Assembly (NCBI RefSeq): GCF_002243515.1
Contig: NZ_CP022657.1
Coordinates: 1,603,001-1,667,000, forward strand
DNA from: Tumebacillus algifaecis
GTDB lineage: Bacteria > Bacillota > Bacilli > Tumebacillales > Tumebacillaceae
Length of the DNA stretch: 64,000 nt
Direction of reading: 5' to 3'
Shown here piece by piece: positions 41,133-50,113 of this stretch. The notes beneath the pieces are model-generated. The model was not told the DNA's origin and searched no databases. It was given only the letters and a program-made list of their open reading frames with translations. Positions within the stretch are counted from its first letter, which is position 1, and every line of letters starts with the position of its first letter. Both the position numbers and the translations under genes were made by a program.

Positions 41133-42286
41133 GCGCCCTGCTTTGGGTCGTGGCACTGGTCGCTGTCATCTACGGCTACTCCAAACTGTGGGAGCGCTAC
41201 ACGGCAGGCAAGATCAAGCTCACGATCCGAATTGACGAAGAGATCATCTATGACGGAGAAGAGGTCGAAGTCTGGACGGTGCTGGAAAATGAGTCTTGGC
41301 TACCGATCCCTTGGCTCGAACTGCTGATGGGACTGCCCTCTTCCTTGCGGGTCATCGAAGGGGCAGAGGAAAAAGAAGAGATCGCCTATCGCACGTTTCT
41401 CCTGCCGAGACAGCGGGTGCAACGGATGCACAAAGTACGCGTCAAACGCGGCACGCACCGCTTGGTCAACGCGGAAATTCAATATGGTGATGGCATCGGC
41501 TTGAAAGGGATGTTCGAACAACTTCATCTGTTTGGCCGCATCCAGGTCCGCCCTCGCGTCGCTGAAGAATTTGACATCGATCTGCGCTTGCAGGAGTTGG
41601 TCGGGGAAAAATCGGTCGTGCGCTGGTACCAAGAGGACAGTTCGCGGCTGATCGGCATCCGCTCCTATATGCAGGGCGACCCGTACAAAGCGATCCATTG
41701 GCGCGCGACCGCGCGGACGGGGGAGTTGATGGTCAAGCAATTCGACACCACGTCAGAGACCGATTTTTACGTCGTGATGAACGTGCAGTTTTTCGCTACC
41801 TATTGGTGGGGCACGATCAAAGAGGTGGTCGAGCAACAGTGCCGCATTGCCGCGAAACTTTTCCAGCGTGCGGAAGAGCAGGCGTTTCCTTTCGGCCTCT
41901 ATACCAACGCTTCTTGGTCGGGAGCAGGCTCCTTGCATATTCCGTTGCAAAGCCTCCCCGGACAGATGGATGCGGTGTTGGCCGCACTGGGCGACTTGTC
42001 ATACAAACCGAATTCGCCTTTTGAAGACATCTTGCGCAACTTGCGCGGGCGCTTGCACAATCGCTCGACGCTGGTTGTGATCACCCCGTACTGGGATGAC
42101 CGCATCGCGAGGGAGGTCGAGATGTTGCGCTCGGAGGGCCATCAACTGCTGCTGATCGCGAGTGATCACATCGCCGATCAACTGCCCGGCCTGTCGCCAT
42201 CGATCCCGGTCGTGCCCCTGCATGTTGAAAACGCCGAAGTGGAGCAACTGGAAGGGCAAGGCGGAAGCGAGGAGGTGCCAGCATGA
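41129..42286 (+). CDS. DUF58 protein, MoxR partner
   Basis: 385 aa. One N-terminal membrane segment (LLWVVALVAVIYGYSKL), a beta-rich part (VRVKRGTHRLVNAEIQYGDG), then the DUF58 core GIRSYMQGDPYKAIHWRATA and a VWA-like C-terminus (VVMNVQFF). Coupled by 4-base overlaps to both neighbours; mid-gene of the operon. Confidence 0.9.
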   Translation: MSALLWVVALVAVIYGYSKLWERYTAGKIKLTIRIDEEIIYDGEEVEVWTVLENESWLPIPWLELLMGLPSSLRVIEGAEEKEEIAYRTFLLPRQRVQRMHKVRVKRGTHRLVNAEIQYGDGIGLKGMFEQLHLFGRIQVRPRVAEEFDIDLRLQELVGEKSVVRWYQEDSSRLIGIRSYMQGDPYKAIHWRATARTGELMVKQFDTTSETDFYVVMNVQFFATYWWGTIKEVVEQQCRIAAKLFQRAEEQAFPFGLYTNASWSGAGSLHIPLQSLPGQMDAVLAALGDLSYKPNSPFEDILRNLRGRLHNRSTLVVITPYWDDRIAREVEMLRSEGHQLLLIASDHIADQLPGLSPSIPVVPLHVENAEVEQLEGQGGSEEVPA

Positions 42287-43560
42287 ACAAAGCGATTCGC
42301 AAGGTGATCTTGTTCGGTCTGGCCAGCCAAGCGTTTGCCGTGACGACGATGTTCACCATCTTGAGTGGTCTGCTCGAACACGGTACGCGCTACATTCCAG
42401 CCTTTGCCGGGACGGCGGTCGCGCTGATTCTCGTCGCTATGCTCGTCTATCGTCGCAACAACCTCACGGAGCGTCGGACCTTTCTGATTGCAGGCATGGT
42501 GACGATGGGGCTTGGTGTGGCTGGGATGGCCTGGATCGACTCCGCCCAGCTGCTCTTCCCGTTGCTGATCTTTGGCGGCCTGGGCGCGTTCATGCTCCTG
42601 CGGATGAGCCAAACGATCGACGACATGCGCTACATCCGGCAGTCCCTGCTCGACCAATACAAGCTCGATCTCCAGTTGATCTTCGCCTTTATCGTCTTCA
42701 CGATCTTTTTCCAAGATGACTCCACTTGGCAGACGAAAATGGTGCCCTTTTTTGTCATCTTCCTGTTCCTGCGAATGACGGCGCTTTCGATGGCCTCTCG
42801 CCTGCAACGTGGCGTCAAAGGAAACACGACGCGGCTGGAAACCCTGCAAAACAATCTGCCCGCCCTCTTTGTCGGTGTCATCCTGATCGCCGCGTGGGTA
42901 CTGAACACGATCGGCGTTCCCGTTTTCAGATGGTTCGTCGGCATCGCCATGACTGTGTTAGGACCGATCTTTTATGCGGTTGGCCATATCGTCGAATACT
43001 TGGCCAACTGGCTGAGCGGTCATAAAAATCCCGACGGCCAGAAAGTGATCGACGATCTCATAGAAGGCATTGGCGTACCGCCAGACGAGGATTTTTACTT
43101 TGATAGCGACGCGTGGAACCCCTTCAACGAAACGACCCTGTTCGTGCTGGCGGCGATTGGGCTGGCGATCCTGATTCTGTATTTCTTCCGGCGGATGAAG
43201 CGGGCACAGCAGTTGCAGGCGGCGATCGGCATCGTCGAGATGCGCGAATTTATCCACAGCGACAAGCCGCAAAAAGGTAACGTGCAGGCTGCACCCGCAT
43301 CCGGTAGGCTGACGGAGATGCGCAAGATCTATCGCCGTTTCCTGCACGCGATGAAACAGACTGGGCACAAGCGGAACAAAGGTGAGACTGCGCTCGAATA
43401 CATTCAAAAAATCTCGAGCCAACAGCCCGACTTACAGTCCTCAATGCAGGAGTTGACCGACTATTATATGCAGGAGCGTTACGGAGATCGCTCGGTGCAA
43501 GACCAACTTCCGCGTGCCGACTCGCTCAGCCGCGAATTGTCTGGCCCTGACAAGAAATAA
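42283..43560 (+). CDS. Polytopic membrane protein with C-terminal DUF4129
   Basis: 425 aa with about nine membrane segments through residue 310, then a cytosolic DUF4129-like end (MRKIYRRFLHAMKQTG, KGETALEYIQ, ELTDYYMQERYG). In Bacillus the third gene of this operon type usually carries a transglutaminase-like domain between membrane part and tail; none (no Cys-His-Asp set) is visible here. Confidence 0.8.
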   Translation: MNKAIRKVILFGLASQAFAVTTMFTILSGLLEHGTRYIPAFAGTAVALILVAMLVYRRNNLTERRTFLIAGMVTMGLGVAGMAWIDSAQLLFPLLIFGGLGAFMLLRMSQTIDDMRYIRQSLLDQYKLDLQLIFAFIVFTIFFQDDSTWQTKMVPFFVIFLFLRMTALSMASRLQRGVKGNTTRLETLQNNLPALFVGVILIAAWVLNTIGVPVFRWFVGIAMTVLGPIFYAVGHIVEYLANWLSGHKNPDGQKVIDDLIEGIGVPPDEDFYFDSDAWNPFNETTLFVLAAIGLAILILYFFRRMKRAQQLQAAIGIVEMREFIHSDKPQKGNVQAAPASGRLTEMRKIYRRFLHAMKQTGHKRNKGETALEYIQKISSQQPDLQSSMQELTDYYMQERYGDRSVQDQLPRADSLSRELSGPDKK

Positions 43561-43582
43561 ATAACAAACGGTAGGAACCTGC

Positions 43583-43609
43583 AAGGGCTCGACATCGTTC
43601 GGGCCCTTT
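43583..43609 (+). terminator. Probable weak terminator
   Basis: AAGGGCTCGA / TCGGGCCCTT arms with a short T run; ends the moxR operon. Confidence 0.5.
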
Positions 43610-43663
43610 CACATTGTTTCTGTCCGCGCTTCTGTCCGCACCTAGTACAAGGAGGTACACGCG

Positions 43664-44167
43664 ATGCAATACCGACTGATCACCGCTCTCGACCAACTCA
43701 CCCAAACCGCCCTCACCGAACTTTCTACTCTGATTAAAGAAGCGTGGCGTAAAGTCTACATCAACCTCGGAGTCTACAGCGATGCCTACGAACGCGATGA
43801 ATCATTCTGGGGCTGCTCGATGATCGAGAAAGAGCTGAAAGCTGGCCACCGCTGGCTTATCGCTTATGAAAACGATCGGTGCATCGCCGCTGTGCTGCTT
43901 GAACAAACAGAGCCAGCCCTGATGCTCCGCCTGTTGGGCGTGCATCCCGATCACCAAGGACGAAGCCTCGGCGCCGCTTTGATCGGCCAAGCGGAGCAGA
44001 TCGCTCGGTCGGAAGGCAGCCCGAGCCTGACCCTGTTCACGTCAAGCCTGCTCACCACCTTGGTAGCGTTTTATGAACGACTCGGCTTTCAAATGTTCAA
44101 ACGAGAATCGGTCACCAGATTTGGACTCAACTATGATCGCGTGTTCCTGCAAAAATTATTGAACTAA
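43664..44167 (+). CDS. GNAT-family N-acetyltransferase
   Basis: 167 aa. Acetyl-CoA loop LLGVHPDHQGRSLGAALI (about residue 88-105), C-terminal ALVAFYERLGF-like stretch (reads TLVAFYERLGFQMF). Substrate unknown. ATG after AAGGAGG. Stands alone. Confidence 0.85.
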   Translation: MQYRLITALDQLTQTALTELSTLIKEAWRKVYINLGVYSDAYERDESFWGCSMIEKELKAGHRWLIAYENDRCIAAVLLEQTEPALMLRLLGVHPDHQGRSLGAALIGQAEQIARSEGSPSLTLFTSSLLTTLVAFYERLGFQMFKRESVTRFGLNYDRVFLQKLLN

Positions 44168-44232
44168 CCAGTCTAAAAGCTTATGATGAAAGTATTGAAA
44201 ACAGATTTCGCACGTTAAACAACAGGTTCCAA

Positions 44233-44256
44233 CGACTCCCCCGAGGGAGCGATTTT
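44233..44256 (+). terminator. Possible weak terminator
   Basis: CGACTCCC / GGGAGCG with loop CCGA, one bulge, then ATTTTCAT. Confidence 0.4.
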
Positions 44257-44287
44257 CATATCAGGACATAAAAGGAGAGAGCTGCTC

Positions 44288-45469
44288 ATGAAAAACGTCT
44301 ATCTTGTCTCGGCAGTCCGTTCCGCGATCACATCGTTTGGCGGCTCGTTCAAGGAAATGTTGCCGTCCGACCTGGCTTCCCAAGTGCTGAGCCGAGCGGT
44401 TGAGCGTGCAGGCATCGAAAAGTCGCAGGTCGAGGAAGTCATCCTCGGCCACTGCATCCAGCGCACCGACGAGCCGAACACCGCCCGCACCGCCGCATTG
44501 AAAGCGGGCTTCCCCAATACGGTGCCGGGCTACACGATCCAGCGCCAGTGCGGTTCTGGCATGCAGGCGATCCTGTCTGGGATGCAACAGATTCAAACAG
44601 GTTACGCCGACATCGTCCTCGCGGGTGGTGTCGAGGTGATGTCCTCATCGCCGCATGTGCTCAAGCAAAACAGATGGGGCCAGCGTCTCCAGCACAGCAC
44701 CCTTTTTGACACAGTCTGGGAAGTGCTGACCGACCCGCTCACTGGCGACATGATGGGGCACACGGCGGAGAACCTCGCTGAAAAATACAATATCTCCCGC
44801 GAAGAGCAGGACCTGCTCGCGCTCGAATCACACCAAAAGGCGCTCGCCGCTCTCGAAGCGGGTCGCTTTGAAAAAGAGGTCGTGCCGATTACCGTGCAAG
44901 CTGGGCGCGGCAAGACGATCGAAGTCACCCGCGACGAACACCCGCGTGCTGACATATCGGCAGACAAACTGGCCAAACTGCGCCCTTCCTTTCAAGCGGA
45001 TGGTGGAACGGTCACCGCAGGCAACTCATCGGGCCTCAACGACGGGGCTTGTGCGGTCGTCCTGATGTCCGAAGAGAAAGTGCATGAGCTTGGCGTCACA
45101 CCGCTTGCGAAAATCGTCGCCGGTGCAGTCGCAGGTGTTGAACCAGAGTTGATGGGCTATGGCCCGGTGCCTGCGGTGCAAAAGTTGCTCGGACAGACGA
45201 GTCTCACCGCCGCGGACATCGATCTCTGGGAGATCAACGAAGCGTTCGCCGCCCAATATATCGCCGTCGAAAAACTGCTCGATCTCGATCGTTCGAAGGT
45301 GAACGTCAACGGTTCGGGCATCTCGCTCGGTCATCCTGTCGGGGCAACGGGCGCGCGCATCGTTACGACTCTTGCTCACGAACTGCACCACCGCGGTCTC
45401 ACCCGCGGCATTGCCACCTTGTGCATTGGCGGGGGCATGGGCCTCGCGCTCATGATCGAACGCACGTAA
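44288..45469 (+). CDS. Thiolase (acetyl-CoA C-acetyltransferase)
   Basis: 393 aa. Nucleophile Cys88 in [28 protein letters not shown]; catalytic Cys in [10 protein letters not shown] near the end. Condenses two acetyl-CoA or thiolyses 3-ketoacyl-CoA; direction not decidable. RBS AAAGGAGAG. Single gene. Confidence 0.93.
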   Translation: MKNVYLVSAVRSAITSFGGSFKEMLPSDLASQVLSRAVERAGIEKSQVEEVILGHCIQRTDEPNTARTAALKAGFPNTVPGYTIQRQCGSGMQAILSGMQQIQTGYADIVLAGGVEVMSSSPHVLKQNRWGQRLQHSTLFDTVWEVLTDPLTGDMMGHTAENLAEKYNISREEQDLLALESHQKALAALEAGRFEKEVVPITVQAGRGKTIEVTRDEHPRADISADKLAKLRPSFQADGGTVTAGNSSGLNDGACAVVLMSEEKVHELGVTPLAKIVAGAVAGVEPELMGYGPVPAVQKLLGQTSLTAADIDLWEINEAFAAQYIAVEKLLDLDRSKVNVNGSGISLGHPVGATGARIVTTLAHELHHRGLTRGIATLCIGGGMGLALMIERT

Positions 45470-45594
45470 ACGGCCTAGAACTGCGGAATCTGGCCGCTAA
45501 ACTGCACCACGGCTTGTCTGAAGCCTCGGCTACCGTCTACAGCGGCAGGGCAACGGTCACCTACCCAGAAACGAAGACAAAAAAACAGCACCGC

Positions 45595-45632
45595 AAAGAG
45601 ACCCCCTCGATGATTGGCGGGTCTCTTTTCAT
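45595..45632. terminator. Convergent terminator
   Basis: AAAGAGACCC / GGGTCTCTTT with T tract on the right and, on the minus strand, T-rich sequence from the A-rich left side. It lies between the thiolase (+) and the propeptide gene (-). Confidence 0.82.
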
Positions 45633-45711
45633 CTGACTTGTTAGCAGCTACACAATCTTGGCACAGATCAAAAAGATGCCGCACTTCCGAATGGATCGTG
45701 GATGCCAGCCA

Positions 45712-46437
45712 TCACTGCTTTTTGAATTTGAGATTGTTGTACTTATGTACGACATCACCACTCACCCCATCGACAAACACTTTCCACTCTGCTGGCACGC
45801 TCATGTCACGGATAGTCACGACATAGACCAGTGTCACTACATCGGGCTCTGGATAGGGAAAGTAAAACAACTGTGCCATCGGTTTGCCATCCGTCTGTTT
45901 CGGTTTCACCTCTTCGATCGCCTTTTTGATCGCCGCGTCCGAATCGAGCGTCGGCTTTCGAATTCGCTCCGTATGCTTGGCGAGATCGGGCGTGAACTCA
46001 CCGTTGACCGAGCGCACCACTCCACTCTTATCGATGTGCACGATCAACTCATCGCCCCATACTGGGATGTTGTTGCAGATGTGGGTGAGGCGAACATGTC
46101 GGATGCCCATCTCATCGGTATGAACGGTTTTCAACCGAAATGTCTTTTTGGCCGAGTCGAAATGATAAAGCGCCTTCACAGAGTCCATAAATTTCAACGC
46201 TTGCTCTAGTGGCTCGCCCTTGAGCGGCTTAGAGAGCTGGCCAGAGATGATGCTTGGCGTACCGAGTGATGGATTCCACTGCACTTGAATCGTGCCGCCG
46301 CTTTGCTTGGTCAACTCCTGAATTTGGCGATGCTCGGCCTCGCTCAGCTTCGGTTGCGTGGCAGCTGCGGTCAGAGGGGTGAAGATTACGGTCAAAGCGA
46401 GCGCAGCGCTAAGCAGTTGTTTCGACTTGAGTGCCAT
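45712..46437 (-). CDS. Free-standing thermolysin-type propeptide (FTP + PepSY), no protease
   Basis: 241 aa. Signal peptide ends AAA near residue 25. An FTP-like domain follows (GTPSIISGQLSKPLKG, then LTHICNNIPVWGDELIVHID) and a PepSY-like part (AAIKKAIEEV, WKVFVDGVSGDVVHKYN). In M4 metalloproteases these two domains are the cleaved N-terminal inhibitor and chaperone, and the catalytic HExxH domain comes next. Here the frame ends seven residues after VHKYN. No HExxH remnant is seen in the 240 bases downstream. It may inhibit or fold a protease encoded elsewhere. Confidence 0.82.
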   Translation of the reverse strand: MALKSKQLLSAALALTVIFTPLTAAATQPKLSEAEHRQIQELTKQSGGTIQVQWNPSLGTPSIISGQLSKPLKGEPLEQALKFMDSVKALYHFDSAKKTFRLKTVHTDEMGIRHVRLTHICNNIPVWGDELIVHIDKSGVVRSVNGEFTPDLAKHTERIRKPTLDSDAAIKKAIEEVKPKQTDGKPMAQLFYFPYPEPDVVTLVYVVTIRDMSVPAEWKVFVDGVSGDVVHKYNNLKFKKQ

Positions 46438-46550
46438 CTGTCAGCATTCCCTCCTTTGACTGATTCTGTCAGCGTTAGCCTGCCCAAGCAAACGAGGGAC
46501 TACGCATCTCTGAAGGGGGAAACCTATAGGAGGAAGGGGGTACATTCGCA

Positions 46551-47074
46551 ATGGCAGACAAAGCCGTATTTCTCGATCGCGATGGCGTGATCAACGACCA
46601 CGTGACCTATGTGAACACGCCTGACGATCTGATCTTATTTCCTGACGTCGGCAAAGCGATCAAAAAGCTGAACGATGCGGGCTATAAAGTGTTTGTCGTC
46701 ACCAACCAAGGGGAGTCGGGCTTGGTTTCATGAAAGAAGAAAACTTGCGCGCTGTGCACGACAAGATGGAGCGCGAACTGAAAGCGGACGGAGCGATCCT
46801 TGACGAGATCGCCTACTGCCCGCACAAGCCGAAAGCAAACTGCCTCTGCCGCAAACCGGAGCCGAAAATGATCATCGACCTCGCTGAAAAATATGACATC
46901 GACCTGAAAAAAAGCTACATGGTCGGTGACCGCGACACGGACGTTTTTGCAGGACAGAAAGCAGGAGTGAGCACCATTTTTCTTGGTGAGCCTTTTGCCC
47001 AAGCTGACTTCAGCGTCAAAACGTTGGTCGAGGCGGCCGACCTGATCTTGCAGCAAGAGGGGGTAGGGGAATGA
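46551..47074 (+). pseudogene. GmhB-type HAD phosphatase split by a one-base frameshift
   Basis: Frame 1 (46551-46733) encodes KAVFLDRDGVIND and VFVVTNQG, then leaves the family pattern (ESGLVS, stop). The frame ending at 47074 supplies, if read back from 46714, GVGLGFMKEENLRAVHDKM, then CLCRKPEPKM and MVGDRDTDVFAG. Joined, they give a normal ~174-aa heptose/histidinol-type bisphosphatase. One G added to the GGGG run at 46710-46713 restores the frame. The break may be a true mutation, a sequencing error, or slippage on the G run. The second part also has an ATG at 46730 overlapping the first stop (ATGA), so it could be made alone. It overlaps the lyase start downstream. Confidence 0.85.
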
Positions 47075-48462
47075 ACGAGCAGTTTCGTGTGTCCCGCGAT
47101 TCACTCGGCGAGGTCAAAGTTCCAGTCGATGCTTATTATGGCCCGCAGACGGAGCGTGCCAAGCACAATTTCCCGATCTCCGGACTGCGCCTGCCGCGTC
47201 GTTTCATCCGCGCTCAAGGGATCATCAAACTCTGCGCGGCTCGTGCGAACCACGCTGTTGGCGCACTTGATGGCGAAGTAGCTGGCGCGATCATCTCCGC
47301 CGCGCAGGAAGTGATCAACGGCGATTTTGACCATCAATTTGTCGTCGATGTATATCAGGCTGGGGCGGGAACATCACAAAACATGAACGCCAACGAAGTG
47401 ATCGCCTCCCGCGCTTCCGAACTGCTCGGCGGCGAACGCGGTGACACGTCCCGCGTTCATCCGAACGACCATGTCAACATGGCGCAGTCCACCAACGACA
47501 CGATCCACGTCGCCTTGAACATCGCGGCGTTTGAAGGCATCTATCACGATCTGTTGCCTGTGCTGAAGCGCTTCGAAGACACACTGCGGACGAAAGCGGC
47601 AGAGTTCGATCCGATTGTCAAATCGGGCCGCACCCATCTTCAGGACGCGGTGCCGATTCGCTTGGGTCAAGAGTTCGGAGGCTACGCACAGGCGGTTGAA
47701 AACCGTCGCCTGCTGCTGGAAAAAACGGCTCGATCGTTGTTGGAAATCGGCTTGGGCGGCAATGCAGTGGGCACGGGGATCAATGCGCATCCCGAATATT
47801 CGGAGACGGCGATCCGCATGATCGGGGAGTACACCGGAGTCGGCTTCGTACCGCCACAAAACTTTTTTACCTTCGTCCAGAACCCGGAAGCGGCAGTGGG
47901 AGTGAGCGGTGCGCTGCGTGCACTTGCCATCACGATCAACAAAATTTCCAACGATCTGCGCCTGCTCGCATCTGGCCCGCGCACCGGATTTGCAGAGCTC
48001 AAGCTACCTGCGGTCCAGCCTGGCTCTTCGATCATGCCAGGGAAAGTCAATCCGGTGATGGCGGAGATGATGAACATGATCTGCCATCAGGTGATCGGCT
48101 TTGACGCCTGTATCGCATCGGCTGGTGGACAGTCCCAATTGGAGTTGAACGTCATGATGCCAGTGCTGGCCTACAACCTGCTCCAAGCGATCCACATCTT
48201 GGCGAACGGGATCAGCGCCTTCAACGAGAAGTGTGTCCGCGGTCTCGAAGCGGACGCCGAGCGCTGCCAACACTTTGCCGAAATGAGCACCGCCTTAGCG
48301 ACCTCGCTCAATCCGCTCGTCGGCTATGACCGTGCAGCCGAGATCGCGAAGACGGCGTACCGCACCGGGCGGACGGTTCGCGAAGTGGCCAAGGAACAAG
48401 GGATAGATGAAGCTGCTCTGCAAGAGTTGCTCGACATTCGCAGCCTAACTGGGAATCATTGA
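47071..48462 (+). CDS. Fumarase/aspartase superfamily lyase
   Basis: 463 aa. Signature loop GSSIMPGKVNPV with the catalytic Ser, GRTHLQDAVPIRLGQE, VGTGINAHPEYS. It is either class II fumarase or aspartate ammonia-lyase. QAGAGTSQNMNANEV and NDLRLLASGPRTGFAELKLP lean toward aspartase-type sequences such as B. subtilis AnsB, but residues that decide the substrate cannot be settled by eye. Start overlaps the frameshifted HAD gene by ATGA, so the two are one transcript. Confidence 0.9.
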   Translation: MNEQFRVSRDSLGEVKVPVDAYYGPQTERAKHNFPISGLRLPRRFIRAQGIIKLCAARANHAVGALDGEVAGAIISAAQEVINGDFDHQFVVDVYQAGAGTSQNMNANEVIASRASELLGGERGDTSRVHPNDHVNMAQSTNDTIHVALNIAAFEGIYHDLLPVLKRFEDTLRTKAAEFDPIVKSGRTHLQDAVPIRLGQEFGGYAQAVENRRLLLEKTARSLLEIGLGGNAVGTGINAHPEYSETAIRMIGEYTGVGFVPPQNFFTFVQNPEAAVGVSGALRALAITINKISNDLRLLASGPRTGFAELKLPAVQPGSSIMPGKVNPVMAEMMNMICHQVIGFDACIASAGGQSQLELNVMMPVLAYNLLQAIHILANGISAFNEKCVRGLEADAERCQHFAEMSTALATSLNPLVGYDRAAEIAKTAYRTGRTVREVAKEQGIDEAALQELLDIRSLTGNH

Positions 48463-48482
48463 TCGGTAGTAGGTGTAAGCAG

Positions 48483-48517
48483 AACAAGAGCCCGTCCAAG
48501 TTGGACGGGCTCTTGTT
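48483..48517. terminator. Hairpin between convergent genes
   Basis: AACAAGAGCCCGTCCAA / TTGGACGGGCTCTTGTT, essentially perfect; the T tract is poor on both strands. Confidence 0.75.
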
Positions 48518-48529
48518 GATCGTGGTGAT

Positions 48530-49453
48530 CTATTTGCGGAACATGTTTTTGATGATGAAGAACGCATTGGCCGGACGTTCGGCAATGCGGCGGGAGAAGT
48601 AGCCATACCAGTCGTTGCCGTATGGTACATAGACGCGCATCGCGTAGCCTTCTTTCACCAATTCGCGCTGTGTCTCCGGGCGCACACCATAGAGCATTTG
48701 GAATTCAAACTGCTCATTCGGGATGTTGTGCTGTTTCACAAATTGTTTCGTGTGGTTGATCGCGTTGTCATCGTGCGTCGCAACCGCAGCAAAATGACCG
48801 GATTGCAGATGCATGTCGATGATCTTCAGGTAGTTGGTGTCCACTTCCGCCTTGTTCGGGAAGGCCACCTTCGGCGATTCCATGTAAGCGCCTTTGACCA
48901 GACGCAGGTTCATCGTTTCATATTCGTTTTCCAGACGTTTCATGTCGTCAACCGTGCGGTACAGGTACGCCTGAATGACGAGGCCGACATGTTTGCCATA
49001 TTCACGCTTCAACTCATCGAAGATCTCCATCGTCACATCAAGATGCGCGTAGTCTTCCATGTCGATGCGGACAAAATTGTCATACTGACGTGCTTTGTCG
49101 AGGATCAGATGCATGTGTTTCAAACACAATTCCTTGCTCAGGTCCAGACCGAGCGAAGTCATTTTCAGCGACAGGTTGGATACGACACCGCTTTCATGGA
49201 TCGCATCCAATACGTCCAAGCAGGCTTGCGTCGAAGCTCTTGCTTCGGCCTCGTCAAACACGAACTCGCCCAGATGGTCGAGCGTCACGACCAAGCCTTC
49301 CTTGTTCAGCAACCGTACCTGTTCGATCGCTTCTTTCAAGGTTTCACCTGCCACAAAGCGAGCTGCACCCAGTTTCATCCCATACTTTTTAATAAAACCG
49401 CTGACCAGCTTATTTTCAGCGACAGAAAGAACGATCTTACGGCTAAATGACAA
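48530..49453 (-). CDS. Proline dehydrogenase
   Basis: 307 aa FAD enzyme oxidising proline to pyrroline-5-carboxylate. Visible: RFVAGETLKEA, LSLKMTSLGLDLS, FVRIDMEDYAH, NLRLVKGAYMES, ATHDDN, FQMLYGVR and the closing RRIAERPAN. TTG start at 49453, after GTGGGG, gives exactly the length of B. subtilis FadM; the longer frame to 49516 adds unsupported residues. Divides the pathway with the P5C dehydrogenase at 50.1 kb, on the opposite strand. Confidence 0.92.
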   Translation of the reverse strand: MSFSRKIVLSVAENKLVSGFIKKYGMKLGAARFVAGETLKEAIEQVRLLNKEGLVVTLDHLGEFVFDEAEARASTQACLDVLDAIHESGVVSNLSLKMTSLGLDLSKELCLKHMHLILDKARQYDNFVRIDMEDYAHLDVTMEIFDELKREYGKHVGLVIQAYLYRTVDDMKRLENEYETMNLRLVKGAYMESPKVAFPNKAEVDTNYLKIIDMHLQSGHFAAVATHDDNAINHTKQFVKQHNIPNEQFEFQMLYGVRPETQRELVKEGYAMRVYVPYGNDWYGYFSRRIAERPANAFFIIKNMFRK

Positions 49454-49672
49454 AGAAATCGACCCCACTTTTGAAATTAAGGTTAGAAACCTATGTAAGA
49501 GAATATAGCAGACCACAAGTCTTCAATTCAGTATAGCACAAATTGACTTCTCGCAAGCAAGATATGTCGAAATTGTGTCGAGCCTATTTTGCCAGAAAAG
49601 CGGGCAGTGCGGGCGTTCGTCACATATGCTAGCGGTGTCCGAACACTGAAATGTGGAAGGGAGATACGCCAG

Positions 49673-50011
49673 ATGAGCCAATCAAGTGCGCACCGCGTCT
49701 TAGGCGCAGGACCTGTGATCACCACGGCACCCGGTGCGGTTCCGCCGATCATCGTGTCGGGCTACCCGCTGGTCATGCAGCCGTTGCAATTCCCGCTCCA
49801 ACCAGCACTCTACCCGAGCGTTTATAGTTTCCCGACAACCTATTATCCGCAGCATATGTGGCCCCGAACGGAGGAGTCCCGTTTCTTTCCGGTGCCGATT
49901 CCGCCGCTGTTTCCACCCGTTTACGGTCCGATCCCACCACTGATCGCCCCCTTGCCGCCGCCGATCTATCCTTATCCGGCACCGCCCTTTGCGTTTCCTA
50001 TCGTCTTTTAA
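49673..50011 (+). CDS. Proline-rich hypothetical protein
   Basis: 112 aa from ATG 49673 after AAGGGAG. About 30 residues are proline, with many Tyr, Phe, Val and Ile (PIPPLFPPVYGPIPPLIAP); there is no Lys or Cys. No signal peptide. The style recalls spore coat or exosporium proteins of Bacillus relatives, but no family is recognised. It lies between the two proline-catabolic genes. Confidence 0.7.
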   Translation: MSQSSAHRVLGAGPVITTAPGAVPPIIVSGYPLVMQPLQFPLQPALYPSVYSFPTTYYPQHMWPRTEESRFFPVPIPPLFPPVYGPIPPLIAPLPPPIYPYPAPPFAFPIVF

Positions 50012-50018
50012 CTTGATC

Positions 50019-50066
50019 AAAGGGGGAAAGAGAGAACTTGCTTCCCCCTTTCAACTTCGATACAAT
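50019..50066 (+). promoter_or_regulatory. Hairpin overlapping the P5C dehydrogenase promoter
   Basis: AAAGGGGGAA (50019) pairs with TTCCCCCTTT (50042). The promoter TTGCTT (50038), 17-bp spacer, TACAAT (50061) begins in the loop and its spacer is the right arm. The hairpin may end the proline-rich gene's transcript. Confidence 0.5.
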
Positions 50067-50113
50067 TATCATTGGCATCAAACAACCAATAATTACATAT
50101 GGGGGAATTGAAG

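Noticed and set aside
45475-45684. Minus-strand ORF after the propeptide gene as remnant protease domain
   Set aside because: It runs through the terminator and shows no HExxH or other M4 motif.
47071-48462. Firm naming of the lyase as fumC
   Set aside because: Several stretches lean to aspartase; the superfamily is certain but the substrate is not.
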